A stretch of 64,000 bases of DNA from Nocardia sp. XZ_19_385 (GCF_015355755.1 NZ_JACVEE010000002.1:1488001-1552000), one strand, 5' to 3'. Shown: positions 48,061 through 57,677, numbered from the stretch's first letter. A program made the numbers and translations. Notes: generated by a model from the letters alone, not told the origin.

Positions 48061-49230
48061 TCAGCGCAAGACCTGGCGGCCGATCGCGTACTTGTGTACC
48101 TCGGTGGGGCCGTCGTAGAGCCGGAACGCGCGCATGTCGCGGAAGATCATCTCGACCACCGTCTCGTCGCTGATGCCGATGCCGCCCAGCACCTGCACGC
48201 AGCGGTCGGTCACCTTGAACAGTTCCTCGGAGACAAAGGCTTTCGCGATCGAGCTCTCGTGCCGGGCCTTTTCGCCCTGATCCATCAGCCAGCAGGCGTG
48301 CCAGATGGTCAGGCGGCACTGGTGCAGCGCGATCTCGTTGTCGGCCAGCATGAACGACACGCCCTCGTGCTCGCCGATCGGCTTGCCGAAGGCGGTGCGG
48401 GTCTTGGCGTAGTCGACGGCGATGCTTTGCGCGCGCTCGGCGGCGCCGAGCCAGCGCATGCAGTGCGTGAGGCGGGCGGGGGCCAGCCGCAGCTGGGCGT
48501 AGCGCAGGGCCTGGCCGGTATCGCCGAGCAGTGCTTCCTTGGGCAGCGTGAGGTTCTCGAAGCGGACCACGCCGTGGCCGCCGACATAGTTGCGGTCCAT
48601 CGTGTTCATGGTGCGTTCGATGATGATGCCGGGCTGGTCGCCGTCGGTGAGGAACAGCGTGGGACCTTCGGGCACATGCGGATTCGGGGCGACGCGGGCC
48701 ATGATGATCCAGCTCTTCGCGCCGTTCGCGCCCGTGATCAGCCACTTGCGGCCATTGATGGTGAAGTTCTCGCCGTCGAAGACAGCCTCGGTGGTGAGCT
48801 GGTTCGGGTCCGAGCCCGCGCCGTCGGGTTCGGTCATCGCGAATACCGTGCGCTGTAGACCGTTGATGGCCGGTACCAGGTGGCGTTCGATCTGCTCCGG
48901 GTTGGCGATCTTGGCGAGCAGGTACATATTGCCCTCGTCGGGGGCGGCGCAGTTCATCGCGACCGGGCCGAGGGTGGACCAGCCCGCCGCCTCGTAGATC
49001 ACCGCCTGCTCCACGTGGGTGAGGCCGCGGCCGCCGAATTCCACCGGGGCCTGCACGGTCAGCAGCTTCTCCGCGCGCGCGAGTTCGACCAGCTCCTGGC
49101 GCAATTCGTCGGTCGGGCCGTGCGAGGTCAGGCGTGGATCCTTCTCGAACGGGACGATCTTGTCGATGACGAACTGCCGCACGCGGTCGCGTTCGGCGGC
49201 GAGGTCGGCGGGGAGCGTGAAGTCGATCAT
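48061..49230 (-). CDS. Acyl-CoA dehydrogenase
   Basis: A 389-residue flavoenzyme. FAMTEPDGAGSD is the FAD/acyl-CoA signature, KWLITGANGAKSW follows, and LGGIGISDETVVE with YDGPTEVHK near 380 supplies the probable catalytic Glu. The N-terminal VRQFVIDKIVPFEKD is typical of ACAD10/11-like enzymes. It lies 56 bases upstream of the crotonase-fold gene, likely one operon. The chain length is unknown. Confidence 0.92.
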   Translation of the reverse strand: MIDFTLPADLAAERDRVRQFVIDKIVPFEKDPRLTSHGPTDELRQELVELARAEKLLTVQAPVEFGGRGLTHVEQAVIYEAAGWSTLGPVAMNCAAPDEGNMYLLAKIANPEQIERHLVPAINGLQRTVFAMTEPDGAGSDPNQLTTEAVFDGENFTINGRKWLITGANGAKSWIIMARVAPNPHVPEGPTLFLTDGDQPGIIIERTMNTMDRNYVGGHGVVRFENLTLPKEALLGDTGQALRYAQLRLAPARLTHCMRWLGAAERAQSIAVDYAKTRTAFGKPIGEHEGVSFMLADNEIALHQCRLTIWHACWLMDQGEKARHESSIAKAFVSEELFKVTDRCVQVLGGIGISDETVVEMIFRDMRAFRLYDGPTEVHKYAIGRQVLR

Positions 49231-49457
49231 CGGTGGTCACCATTCGTTAGGCGGCGTTTGTGGTCAGCATACGAAATCGGGCAAGGGTGACTGAAGGCGG
49301 CTGCCATCACTGAGGTCGCGGCCGGACTGATCTGCGGAAACAGCCGCTGTCAGCGGACTATCGGTGCACTGTCAGCGCGTCTCGGCATCGTTTGGTTCAG
49401 CAACAGCGAGGGCCCCAGCGGCCCCGCCGAGAACCACCCGATGAGGAGACCACCGAC

Positions 49458-49979
49458 ATGTTCACCGCCGCCGCTATCGCCCAGATCCTGATCGCCCTCG
49501 CCTTCGTGAGCATCCCCCTGGTTCGCCACCGCTACGGCGCGGACGCCCAGGTTGCCGCCGAGAAGGAACTGGCCCGCCAGGGTGTCCGCCCGGAAGTGCT
49601 GCGGGAGAACGGTCTTCGCTTCGATGCCAGCGGCCACGAGACCTGGGCCCCGGTCACCTTCGCCGCGCTGATGGTCGTGGCGGCCGGGCTCAACCTGACC
49701 GCGGCGGGCTGGGCCGAACCGATCTCCTGGGTCTTCCAGATCGTGATCCTGCTGGCCAACGTCCTGATCGTCTACAGCAACCTGACCGCCGTCTCCAGCG
49801 TCACCGCCGCCTTCACCAAGAAGGGCGACCCCGAACTGGCCCGCATCGACGTCAAGGCCTTCCTGGACGCCGCCGACCACGGCTTCCCGCGCTGGGTGAT
49901 GAAGCAGCTGACCTACGCCCGCCACACCATCGTCTTCGGCGGCTCACTGCTGGTCCTGATCGCCCTGATCACCGCCTGA
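49458..49979 (+). CDS. Hypothetical membrane protein
   Basis: A 173-residue protein with three to four membrane helices (about 4-20, 65-85, 92-115 and 150-172) and a charged 40-residue loop after the first (AAEKELARQGVRPEVLRENG). GAGGAG stands ahead of the ATG. I recognise no family. A terminator follows at once. Confidence 0.7.
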   Translation: MFTAAAIAQILIALAFVSIPLVRHRYGADAQVAAEKELARQGVRPEVLRENGLRFDASGHETWAPVTFAALMVVAAGLNLTAAGWAEPISWVFQIVILLANVLIVYSNLTAVSSVTAAFTKKGDPELARIDVKAFLDAADHGFPRWVMKQLTYARHTIVFGGSLLVLIALITA

Positions 49980-49990
49980 CCCGAAACCAC

Positions 49991-50024
49991 AAGGCCCGGC
50001 GCCCCTTACGGAGCGCCGGGCCTT
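49991..50024. terminator. Terminator between convergent genes
   Basis: A 12-base stem AAGGCCCGGCGC / GCGCCGGGCCTT with a ten-base loop lies 11 bases after the membrane-protein stop and 17 from the convergent gene's end. Confidence 0.8.
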
Positions 50025-50041
50025 CGGTGTGCAGGATGCTC

Positions 50042-50440
50042 TTAGGGGAATACCGCGACCACGCGCAGCGGGCGGCCCCCATTGCCCGCGGGATCGACCA
50101 GCGCGAAACCGACGATGCCGTCCAGTGCGGCGGCCGTGTCGACCACCTCCGGGAGGTCGGCGTAAACGTTCTCGTCGTCTTCGTCCAGGTACGACTCCCC
50201 GAGGATGCGGATCGTAGCGCTGGACATGTAGACACCGTCCAGCATCGCCGGCAGCGGGCTGTTGCTCAGCGCCACGGTCTCCTGCTCGTTCAGCACCACG
50301 CCGAAGTAGAGACCCCGGGCCGGATCGACGACCGGCTCCACCGCGGCAGCGGATCCGGCCTGCATCATCCCGGCAACGGCAGCACCCGCAACGGCGAGCC
50401 CGACAGTCGCGAAAGCGCGTCGCATACCCATGTTTTCCAT
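50042..50440 (-). CDS. Secreted protein, paralogue A of a tandem pair
   Basis: A 132-residue protein with a signal peptide (MENMGMRRAFATVGLAVAG, cleavage near SAAA-VEP). The mature part of about 95 residues is acidic: GLYFGVVLNEQETVALSNSPLP, then DGVYMSSATIRIL and VVDTAAALDGIVGF. It is clearly related along its length to the next gene upstream. GGAGAA precedes the ATG. No family name is recognised. The tandem pair is on the strand opposite the SARP regulator. Confidence 0.75.
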   Translation of the reverse strand: MENMGMRRAFATVGLAVAGAAVAGMMQAGSAAAVEPVVDPARGLYFGVVLNEQETVALSNSPLPAMLDGVYMSSATIRILGESYLDEDDENVYADLPEVVDTAAALDGIVGFALVDPAGNGGRPLRVVAVFP

Positions 50441-50551
50441 TTCTCCGATCCCCCGACCAGCCGGCGAGATGGCGCCGGACCAACCGCACCTCGCTGACGC
50501 AGCGGCTCAACCTATCAGCAAACCGGACGGTTGGTTCAAATCGGTCAACCG

Positions 50552-50959
50552 TTACTCGACGATGGCTATCACCCGAACGAGCCGGCCCTCGTTGAGCATC
50601 GGATTGACGATCGTGAACCCGAACATGCCCGCCGGTGTGGCGGCGGCAGCGCGGACCACCTCCGGAAGTGAGTCTTCCGGCAGCGCCAATGTGGGGGTGT
50701 GCTCGTCGGTCTCGGCCGCGTCCACATCCAGCAGGGCGACCCGGGCGCCGGACATGTACATCCCGTCCAGCTGGTTCGGCAGCTGACTGTTACTCAACGC
50801 GACGGTCTCGTCATGGTTCAGGATCAGCCCGAAGAAGAGTCCGTATTTCGGATCGGCGAAGGGCACCGCCGCGGTGGCGGACCCGGCTTGGATCGTGCCC
50901 GTGAGGGTGGCGCCCAGCACGGTGAGCCCGACAAGGGCGAAAGCGCGTCGCATACCCAT
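50552..50959 (-). CDS. Secreted protein, paralogue B of a tandem pair
   Basis: A 135-residue signal-peptide protein (MGMRRAFALVGLTVLG, cleavage near ATA-AVP). The pattern DPxxGLxFGxxLNxxETVALSNSxLP and DGxYMSxA is shared with paralogue A. It is divergent from the 1050-residue SARP-type regulator, with about 200 bases between the starts. The gene pair arose by duplication and may be controlled by that regulator, which is inference. Confidence 0.75.
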   Translation of the reverse strand: MGMRRAFALVGLTVLGATLTGTIQAGSATAAVPFADPKYGLFFGLILNHDETVALSNSQLPNQLDGMYMSGARVALLDVDAAETDEHTPTLALPEDSLPEVVRAAAATPAGMFGFTIVNPMLNEGRLVRVIAIVE

Positions 50960-51156
50960 GGTCCAGATCCTGCCCGGTCCGGCCTGCCCGGCCGAACAGC
51001 AAACGCTCACTCGCGTGTCGCGGTCAGCCCGGCGCATCTGCCTGCGGCTCCGGCAGTCGCTGGCGTTGCGAGGTGGGCAGGGCGGGGGCGTGCGCAAGCA
51101 TGGAGCGGATGGGGTGGGGTTGCTCCGATTGGGGCGGGTTCTGGGAGGCTTGGCGG

Positions 51157-54100
51157 GTGCGGATTGGGTTGCTCGGTGCCGTCTCGGTGTATGGCGATGA
51201 CGGGATGCTGGTGGAGGTCGGTGGGGTTCGGGTGCGGATGCTGCTGGCCCGGTTGGCGTTGGCGGCGGGGCGGCCGGTCTCGGTGGACTTGCTGGTGGAC
51301 GGGTTGTGGGGGGAGGAGCCGCCGGCAGAGGCCGCGGGGGCGTTGCAGGCGTTGGTTTCGCGGTTGCGGAAGGCGTTGCGCGGGGTAGGGGCAGTCGAGT
51401 TGGTGGCGGGCGGGTACCGGCTGTCGGTGCGGGCCGAGGACGTGGACGCGCATCGATTCGAGGAACTGGCGGCACAGGGGCGTCGGGAGTTGGCAGCGGG
51501 GCGAATCGAAGCCGCGGCTTCGGTGTTGCGGGGTGCGCTCGAGCTGTGGCGGGGGCCGGCGTTGGCGGATGTGCGGGATGCGCCGTTCGCGGAGCTCGCG
51601 GCCGGTCGGCTGGCGGACTTGCGGGGGAGTGCGGCGGCGGACCGGTTCGATGCGGAGTTGCGGTCCGGCGGGTACGCCGAGGTGCTGGCTGATCTCGAAA
51701 CCGCCGGGGCGGAAAGGCCTTTGAGTGAGCGGCTGGCGGGACTGCGGATGCGGGCGCTGGCGGCGGCAGGGCGGCAGTCCGATGCGCTTGCGGTGTACGA
51801 GCAGATACGGGAGCGGCTGGGCGACGAACTCGGGGTGGACCCGTCGGCGGAGTTGCGGGAGATTCATCTCGCATTGTTGCGGGGTGAGCTGGACCGGTCG
51901 GCGATGACCCGGACGGTGGTGTCTGAGGCCGTAGTGAGCCGAATCCCGGTGCAGCGCACCAGTTTCGTCGGGCGCGAGGAGGAACTGGCGCGGGTGACCG
52001 CGCTACTCGCCGAGTCTCGCCTGGTGACGCTGGTCGGTCCTGGCGGCGCGGGTAAGACCCGGCTGTCGGCGGAGGTGGTGGCGCGGCATCGGGCCGCCCA
52101 GCGTGGGCGGGTGTGGTTCGTGCCGCTGGCCGGGGTGCGGAATGCCGGTGAGCTGGCCGATGCGGTGGTCGGGGCGGTCGGCGCGCGCGATCAGCGGACC
52201 TCCGATGCCGCGGCGCAGGGGATCGATCGGATCATCGGTTTGCTCGATGTCGGCGAGGCGATTCTGGTGCTGGACAACTGCGAGCACCACATCGAGGCGG
52301 CCGCCGAGCTCGCCGATCAGTTGCTCGAGGAACTGCCGGATTTGCGGATCCTCGCGACCAGCCGGGAGCCGCTCGCCATCACCGGCGAGTCGCTGTTCCC
52401 GCTGGGTCCTTTGCGGATCCCCAGTGGGACACCGGATTTGGTCGATGCCGCCGAATCTCCGGCGGTGCGACTATTCGTGGACCGCGCTGTCGCGGTCCGC
52501 CCGGATTTCGTCCTCGATGCCGCCACGGTGAACCCGGTGCTGGAGATCTGCCGCCGTCTCGACGGTGTTCCGCTGGCCCTGGAACTCGCCGCGGCCAAAC
52601 TCCGGTCGATGAGCGCCGACCAGATCGCCCAGCGCCTCGATGACCGATTCCGATTGCTCACCACCGGCAGCCGGACCGCGCTGCCGCGCCAGCGCACCCT
52701 GCTCGCGCTCGTGGAATGGAGTTGGGATCTGCTGGACGAGCCGGAACGCGCACTGGCGCGCAGGCTTTCGCAGTTCCCCGGTGGCGCGACGCTGGACGCG
52801 CTGGAAGCGGTGTGCTCCGATGACGCGCTGCCCGCCGACGACGTGGTGTATGTGATCGGCGCGCTGGTCGAGAAGTCCGTGGTCGAGGTCGCGGGCGCGG
52901 AGCGGTATCGGATGCTGGAAACCATCCGCGCCTACGCCGCCGCCCAATTCACCAGTGCTGGAGACGATCTCGACACCCGCTTCGCCGCTCACTATCTCGC
53001 TGTCGCCGAAGCGAACGAGCCGCTGCTACGCACCCGGGATCAGCTCCGGGCACTCGCGATATTCGACGCCGAACATGAAAATCTCGTTGCCGCACTGCGA
53101 TCCACGCTCGCTCGCAAAGATGCGGAGTCGTCGTCCCGGTTCGTCACCGCGCTGTTCTGGTACTGGGGAATTCGCGGCATGACCACCCAGTTCGAAACCT
53201 ATCTCGAGCAGGTGCTGTGCTTCGAGGATCGGCTTTCGGAGCGCACTCGCGCGGCGTTCCGATTGATCCGATTGCTGGCGGGCACCCCGCCGACGGAATC
53301 CCCAATCCTCGATCTGATCGCCGACTGTGAGGTCGCGGGCGCACTGGACTACCACCCGGCCTTGCTGATGTTCGCTGCTCAACTCGCTTATCCCGCAGGC
53401 GATATCGACCTGGGCGACCGGCTGTTGGAGCGAGCTCTGCAGGCACCGGACCCCTGGGTGCGGGCCAGCGCGCAGTGGATGCGCGACTACGTCCACACCG
53501 AGCAGGGCGACCTCGCCACCGGCGCTCGAGCCCGCCTGACCGCCCTGCGTGATTTCGAGCAGGTCGGCGACCGCTGGGGCCTCGGCATGGCCCTGCTGGC
53601 CGTCGGTCGTATCCACTCGTTGCGCGGTGAATATGCCGACGCCCTGGCCCTTTTCGAGCGCGGTGTCGCGGTCAGCGCCGAATTAGGCGGCGAGGCCGAC
53701 ATTTTCCAGAACCGCACCCAGCTGATTGCCGAGCGCATGCGCAGCGGAGACCTGTCCGGTGCGCGGCGCGATATCGAGGCCATCCAGCGGCGGGCCAAGG
53801 AACTCGGGTACCGGCGACTCGCCGCCGAGATCCTGTTCAGCGCAGCCGAATTACACCGGCGTGCAGGCGAACTCGATGCGGCGAACCAGGCGGTAGACGA
53901 ACTGGAAACCCTGGCCGACCGGTTGCAGCTCCCCGGCGACATGGCCGCTGATCTGATCGCAGGGGCCCGGATGGCGAATCTACTGGCCGCAGGCGACGCC
54001 GCCGGAGCCCGCGGACTGCTGCCGCAGACTTTGGCCGGACTGTCGGCCTGGGGCATTTCGGCCGGGGTCGCCCACTCCGCCGAGCTGCTCGCCGAATTGC

Positions 54101-54309
54101 TTCTCCTCGAAGGCAATCCGGAGGCGGCGGCCACCGCCCTCGGCCTGAGCGAGGCGATACGGGGGGCCTTCGATGACGGCGAACCCCAACTTGCCGTGCT
54201 GATTTCGACATTGACCGAGCAGCTCGGCGAGGACGCCTACCAGCACGCTTACCGGGACGGTGCGGATCTGCCCCGGGATCGAGCGCTGGAGCGCCTCGCC
54301 GAGCTCTAG
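51157..54309 (+). CDS. SARP/AfsR-type regulator with BTAD, NB-ARC and TPR regions
   Basis: A 1050-residue signal-transduction ATPase. An OmpR-like winged helix (about 1-90, VRMLLARLALAAGRPVSVD) is followed by the bacterial transcriptional activation domain (about 97-240). The NB-ARC core has Walker A GPGGAGKT at 294-301 and Walker B ILVLDNCEHH. Helical repeats from about 620 to the end resemble TPRs. Large SARPs of this form control secondary metabolism or envelope genes. The GTG at 51157 has GGGAGG eight bases upstream. No biosynthetic cluster is in the window. Confidence 0.92.
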   Translation: MRIGLLGAVSVYGDDGMLVEVGGVRVRMLLARLALAAGRPVSVDLLVDGLWGEEPPAEAAGALQALVSRLRKALRGVGAVELVAGGYRLSVRAEDVDAHRFEELAAQGRRELAAGRIEAAASVLRGALELWRGPALADVRDAPFAELAAGRLADLRGSAAADRFDAELRSGGYAEVLADLETAGAERPLSERLAGLRMRALAAAGRQSDALAVYEQIRERLGDELGVDPSAELREIHLALLRGELDRSAMTRTVVSEAVVSRIPVQRTSFVGREEELARVTALLAESRLVTLVGPGGAGKTRLSAEVVARHRAAQRGRVWFVPLAGVRNAGELADAVVGAVGARDQRTSDAAAQGIDRIIGLLDVGEAILVLDNCEHHIEAAAELADQLLEELPDLRILATSREPLAITGESLFPLGPLRIPSGTPDLVDAAESPAVRLFVDRAVAVRPDFVLDAATVNPVLEICRRLDGVPLALELAAAKLRSMSADQIAQRLDDRFRLLTTGSRTALPRQRTLLALVEWSWDLLDEPERALARRLSQFPGGATLDALEAVCSDDALPADDVVYVIGALVEKSVVEVAGAERYRMLETIRAYAAAQFTSAGDDLDTRFAAHYLAVAEANEPLLRTRDQLRALAIFDAEHENLVAALRSTLARKDAESSSRFVTALFWYWGIRGMTTQFETYLEQVLCFEDRLSERTRAAFRLIRLLAGTPPTESPILDLIADCEVAGALDYHPALLMFAAQLAYPAGDIDLGDRLLERALQAPDPWVRASAQWMRDYVHTEQGDLATGARARLTALRDFEQVGDRWGLGMALLAVGRIHSLRGEYADALALFERGVAVSAELGGEADIFQNRTQLIAERMRSGDLSGARRDIEAIQRRAKELGYRRLAAEILFSAAELHRRAGELDAANQAVDELETLADRLQLPGDMAADLIAGARMANLLAAGDAAGARGLLPQTLAGLSAWGISAGVAHSAELLAELLLLEGNPEAAATALGLSEAIRGAFDDGEPQLAVLISTLTEQLGEDAYQHAYRDGADLPRDRALERLAEL

Positions 54310-54319
54310 CGGGACCGCG

Positions 54320-54700
54320 CTAGATCACCAGGCACGAACTTCCGCCGTTGATCCCGGTGCCGACGGTGAGGACGATGTTCTTGCTGTCCGCGCCCTGGGT
54401 GACCAGGAGGGTGTGCGTACCGGGCGTCGCGGGAGTCCACTTGACGTTGTGCGTCTTCGGGCTGGAACTGCCCTCCGACGAGCCGATCAGGACGCCATTG
54501 TCGGCGACGTCGAGGCGCGCGGTGGAATTGCTGTTCGCGATCACCGAGTAGGTGCAGCCGGTGCCGTACCCATTGCTCAGCCCGCCGCCCGCGATGATGA
54601 CCGACGTCCCGATCTCGGCGGATGCCTGCGGGGCGGCCAATGCCAGACCGGCGGCGGCGATCGCGAACGCGACGGATGCGGTGTTACGTAGCTTGCTCAT
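54320..54700 (-). CDS. Secreted Ig-like domain protein
   Basis: A 126-residue protein. The signal peptide (1-29: MSKLRNTASVAFAIAAAGLA, cleavage ASA-EI) is followed by about 95 residues of strand-rich sequence (TARLDVADNGVLIGSS, NVKWTPATPGTHTLLVTQGA). This resembles bacterial Ig-like folds. Two cysteines (GTGCTYS and the C-terminal SSCLVI) can form a disulfide. GAGGAG stands before the ATG. It is convergent with the SARP gene. Function unknown. Confidence 0.72.
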   Translation of the reverse strand: MSKLRNTASVAFAIAAAGLALAAPQASAEIGTSVIIAGGGLSNGYGTGCTYSVIANSNSTARLDVADNGVLIGSSEGSSSPKTHNVKWTPATPGTHTLLVTQGADSKNIVLTVGTGINGGSSCLVI

Positions 54701-54752
54701 CAAGTACCAACTCCTCGTAGTGCCGGTGGCGACCACCGGCGGGTGACACTTT

Positions 54753-54980
54753 CTAGACCAACTCGACTTCGTCGAATCCGACCGTCATGCTGTGCCGCTG
54801 TTCGCGCAGCACGCCCCCTTCACGATGGGCGAGACCCTCGCCGAATTCGATGCGCAGCTCGGCGCGACGGGCGTGGACTTCCCGCACGACTCCGCAGACA
54901 CCGCTGAACGGTCCCTCCGGGAAATAGATGACGTCGCCGGCCGCATATTCCGTAATGCCCACGCCGCCACAGTAATCCAC
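54753..54980 (-). CDS. Stand-alone KOW-domain mini-protein (NusG C-terminal-like)
   Basis: A 75-residue protein. Residues about 14-47 (AGDVIYFPEGPFSGVCGVVR, then EVHARRAELRIEFG) follow the KOW fold of the NusG C-terminal domain, and FDEVELV is the expected closing strand. There is no NusG NGN domain. It could bind RNA polymerase partners, ribosomal S10 or another protein. The GTG at 54980 has a poor ribosome site, and a later GTG (VGITEY, 54962) is possible. The reading frame is open and has the normal GC codon profile, but expression is unproven. Confidence 0.55.
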   Translation of the reverse strand: MDYCGGVGITEYAAGDVIYFPEGPFSGVCGVVREVHARRAELRIEFGEGLAHREGGVLREQRHSMTVGFDEVELV

Positions 54981-55033
54981 GAGCCGATCTTGGGTGGTCG
55001 GCGTGCATCGACCGGGCCCGACGGACCCGGCGC

Positions 55034-55900
55034 TCAGCGGACGCTGGCGAGTTTGCGCTGCCGGGAGCCGATAACGCGGCAGATCACGTAGATCAGGAAC
55101 GAGATGGTGGTGACGAAGGTCGACACCGGGACGCCGGGAGCGAGGGACAGCAGCATGCCGCCGACCGCGGCCAACTCGGCGAAAATGATGGTGAGGACGG
55201 TGGCGCGCACCGGGTTCGCGGTGAGTTGCGCGGCCGCGGCGGCAGGGGTGATGAGGAGCGAGAGGACCAGCAGGGCGCCGACGAGCTGGACGCCGAATGC
55301 GGCCGTGACGCCCACCATTACGGCGAAGATCACCGAGAGCGCGCGGACCGGGACGCCACGCGCCACCGCGACTTCCGGGTCGGTGCTGGCGAACAGCAGC
55401 GGGCGATAGACGACCGCGAGAACTGCGAGAACGGCGGCGCTGCAGGTGATCAGCAGTGCGAGGCCGTTGTAGCCGACGCTGACGACCTGGCCGGTGAGCA
55501 GCGAGAACTTCGAGCCGGCGCGCTCGGGCCCGAGCCAGAGGAACAGCACCGACAGGCCCAGGCCGAAGGACATGATGACTGCGATCGATGAATCGCGTTC
55601 GCGCGCTTTGGTGCCCAGCAGGCCGAACAGGACGGCCGCGACGACCGAGCCGAGGATGGCGCCGACGCCGACGCCGATACCCGCCAACAGTGCCGCGGCC
55701 GCGCCGGTCAGCGACAGCTCACTGGTGCCGTGCACGGCGAAGGACATCTGCCGGCTGACGATCAGCGGTCCGATGGCGCCCGCGAGCAGGCCGAGCAGCG
55801 CCGCGGCCAGCAGCGCCTGCAGCACGAACGGGTAGGTCAAAAGGTGTGCGGTGGTGGAGAAGTCGAACATCTTCTCGAGCACGCCGGAGAGTTTTTCCAT
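55034..55900 (-). CDS. znuB: Zinc/manganese ABC transporter permease
   Basis: A 288-residue ABC-3 family permease with eight to nine membrane helices. GPLIVSRQMSFAVHGTSELS and GALLVLSLLITPAAAAAQL are family signatures. The ATG overlaps the ATPase stop by one base. With znuA and znuC it forms a metal-uptake operon with a Zur-like palindrome at its head, so zinc is the likely substrate. Confidence 0.9.
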   Translation of the reverse strand: MEKLSGVLEKMFDFSTTAHLLTYPFVLQALLAAALLGLLAGAIGPLIVSRQMSFAVHGTSELSLTGAAAALLAGIGVGVGAILGSVVAAVLFGLLGTKARERDSSIAVIMSFGLGLSVLFLWLGPERAGSKFSLLTGQVVSVGYNGLALLITCSAAVLAVLAVVYRPLLFASTDPEVAVARGVPVRALSVIFAVMVGVTAAFGVQLVGALLVLSLLITPAAAAAQLTANPVRATVLTIIFAELAAVGGMLLSLAPGVPVSTFVTTISFLIYVICRVIGSRQRKLASVR

Positions 55901-56787
55901 CAGGCGTGCACCTCGTCGGCCTTGCAGTGCTGGGCGCCCGCCGCGCCGAGCGCGTCCAGGGTGTCGCCGGTGCCGACGACGACCAGGCGGTCGCGGACGC
56001 GCAGCACGTCGACCTGGGTCTGGTACAGCTCGGAGAGCACCTCGGAGGTCATCACCTCGTCCGGCTTGCCGATCCGGAACTTGCCGTCGACCAGGTACAG
56101 CACCCGATCCACCAGCGGCAGAATGGGATTGATCTCGTGGGTGACGAAAAGTACTGCCGTGTCATGGGTCCGGCGGCGCTTGTCGATCAGTTCCGACACC
56201 AGCCGCTGATTGGCCAGGTCCAGGGACAGGAGCGGCTCGTCGCAGAGCAGCACCTTAGGATCGCCGACCAGGGCCTGGGCGACGCGCAGCCGCTGCTGCT
56301 CGCCACCGGACATGGTCTCCAGCGGCGCGTGCGCGAACCGTTCCGCGCCGACATCGGCGATCGCCGCCGCCACCTTGCGTTTGCGTTCCGCGCGGCCACG
56401 CAGCCCCAGGCCCCAGCGATGCCCATCGACACCGAGCCCGACCAGATCGACCCCGCGCAACTGCACGCCCGCATCGATCGTCTTCTGCTGCGGGATGTAG
56501 CCGATAGCCGGATTGCCCACCCGTGCGGGCGAACCCGCGATCGACGCGGAACCGGAACTGAGCGCCAGCTGCCCGAGCAGGATCCGCATCAGCGAGGTCT
56601 TGCCGGAGCCGTTGGGTCCGAGGACCGCGATGAACTCACCGGGCTGGACCTCGAGATCGAGCCCGTCCCAGAGGGTGCGTTCACCGAAGGCCAGCGTGGC
56701 GCCGTCGAGACGGACGGCGGGCGCGCTGTCGAGCGAAAGCGGTTGAACTCGCTCGGTGTGCTCGGACAGCGCGACTCCCTTGGTCAT
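55900..56787 (-). CDS. znuC: Zinc ABC transporter ATP-binding protein
   Basis: A 295-residue ATPase. Walker A GPNGSGKTS is near 59-67, the signature MSGGEQQRLRVAQAL near 158, and Walker B VLLCDEPLLSLD near 180. The insertion GHRWGLGLRGRAERKRK and a C-terminal 40-residue extension (EVHA end) go beyond the core. The start ATG is 56787; the substrate-binding gene ends five bases upstream, and the permease overlaps downstream. Confidence 0.93.
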   Translation of the reverse strand: MTKGVALSEHTERVQPLSLDSAPAVRLDGATLAFGERTLWDGLDLEVQPGEFIAVLGPNGSGKTSLMRILLGQLALSSGSASIAGSPARVGNPAIGYIPQQKTIDAGVQLRGVDLVGLGVDGHRWGLGLRGRAERKRKVAAAIADVGAERFAHAPLETMSGGEQQRLRVAQALVGDPKVLLCDEPLLSLDLANQRLVSELIDKRRRTHDTAVLFVTHEINPILPLVDRVLYLVDGKFRIGKPDEVMTSEVLSELYQTQVDVLRVRDRLVVVGTGDTLDALGAAGAQHCKADEVHA

Positions 56788-56792
56788 GACGG

Positions 56793-57677
56793 CTACTTGA
56801 GGACGGAGGCGAGCGCCTCGGCGTTCTTGGTCTGCCACTGAATGTAATCGGTGCCGTTGGGCAGGGTCTCGGTCACCTCGACGACCGGGGTGCCACCGGA
56901 GCCGGCCAGGCCACGCAGGTCCTTGGTGATCTTGTCCTCGGTCTGGATGTTGTAGATCAGGGCCCGTACCTGCTTGGCGGTGAGCAGGTCCCGGGTCTGG
57001 GCGACAGCGGCGGGGGACGGGTCGGTCTCCTGCTCGATCGCTTCCTGGAAGTCGTGCGGGGTCAGGTCCTTGGCGCCGGCGTCGAGCAGCAGGTAGTGCG
57101 CGAGCGGCTCGGTCTGCAGCACCGGGGTGTTCGGGTTCTGGGCGGCGATCTGACCGGTGATGGCGGAGATCGCGCTCAGCTTGGCCTTGAACGCGGCGGC
57201 GCGGTCGGCGTAGCCCTGCTTGTGCGCGGCGTCGATGTCGCCGAGGGCGCCGGCGATCTGGTCGGCCACGGCGCTCACGGTTTCCACGTCGTACCAGACG
57301 TGCTCGTTCTCGTCGCTCTGGTCGATGCGCGAGGAGAAGGCGTCGACGGTCTTCTTGTTCTTGCCCTCGACGGCCTTGTCCATGAACTCGTCGTAGCCGC
57401 CGCCGTTGTAGACGACCAGGTCGGCGTCGCTGATCTTGGCGGATTCGACGGCCGAGGTCTCGTGCGAATGCGGGTCGGCGGCGGGGTCGGTGATGATCGA
57501 TTCCACGTCGGCGTCGGAACCGGCGATCTGGGACGCGATCGATCCCCACACGTTGGTGGAGGCCACCACGCTCGGCTTGCCAGAAGAGTCCTCGGCGCTA
57601 CCGCAGGCCGTCAGGGTGAGTGCGGTCGCGACCCCTACGGCGACGCCGGTGAGCTTCATGGCAAAACGGGTGTTCAC
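56793..57677 (-). CDS. znuA: Zinc ABC transporter substrate-binding lipoprotein
   Basis: A 294-residue cluster A-I binding protein with lipobox LTAC near residue 25. PHSHETSA, HVWYDVETV and TEPLAHYLL supply the expected metal-binding histidines, with the acidic Asp/Glu of the family near the end. The GTG at 57677 has AGGAG upstream; an in-frame ATG (MKLTG) at 57659 is an alternative. First gene of the znuACB operon. Confidence 0.93.
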   Translation of the reverse strand: MNTRFAMKLTGVAVGVATALTLTACGSAEDSSGKPSVVASTNVWGSIASQIAGSDADVESIITDPAADPHSHETSAVESAKISDADLVVYNGGGYDEFMDKAVEGKNKKTVDAFSSRIDQSDENEHVWYDVETVSAVADQIAGALGDIDAAHKQGYADRAAAFKAKLSAISAITGQIAAQNPNTPVLQTEPLAHYLLLDAGAKDLTPHDFQEAIEQETDPSPAAVAQTRDLLTAKQVRALIYNIQTEDKITKDLRGLAGSGGTPVVEVTETLPNGTDYIQWQTKNAEALASVLK

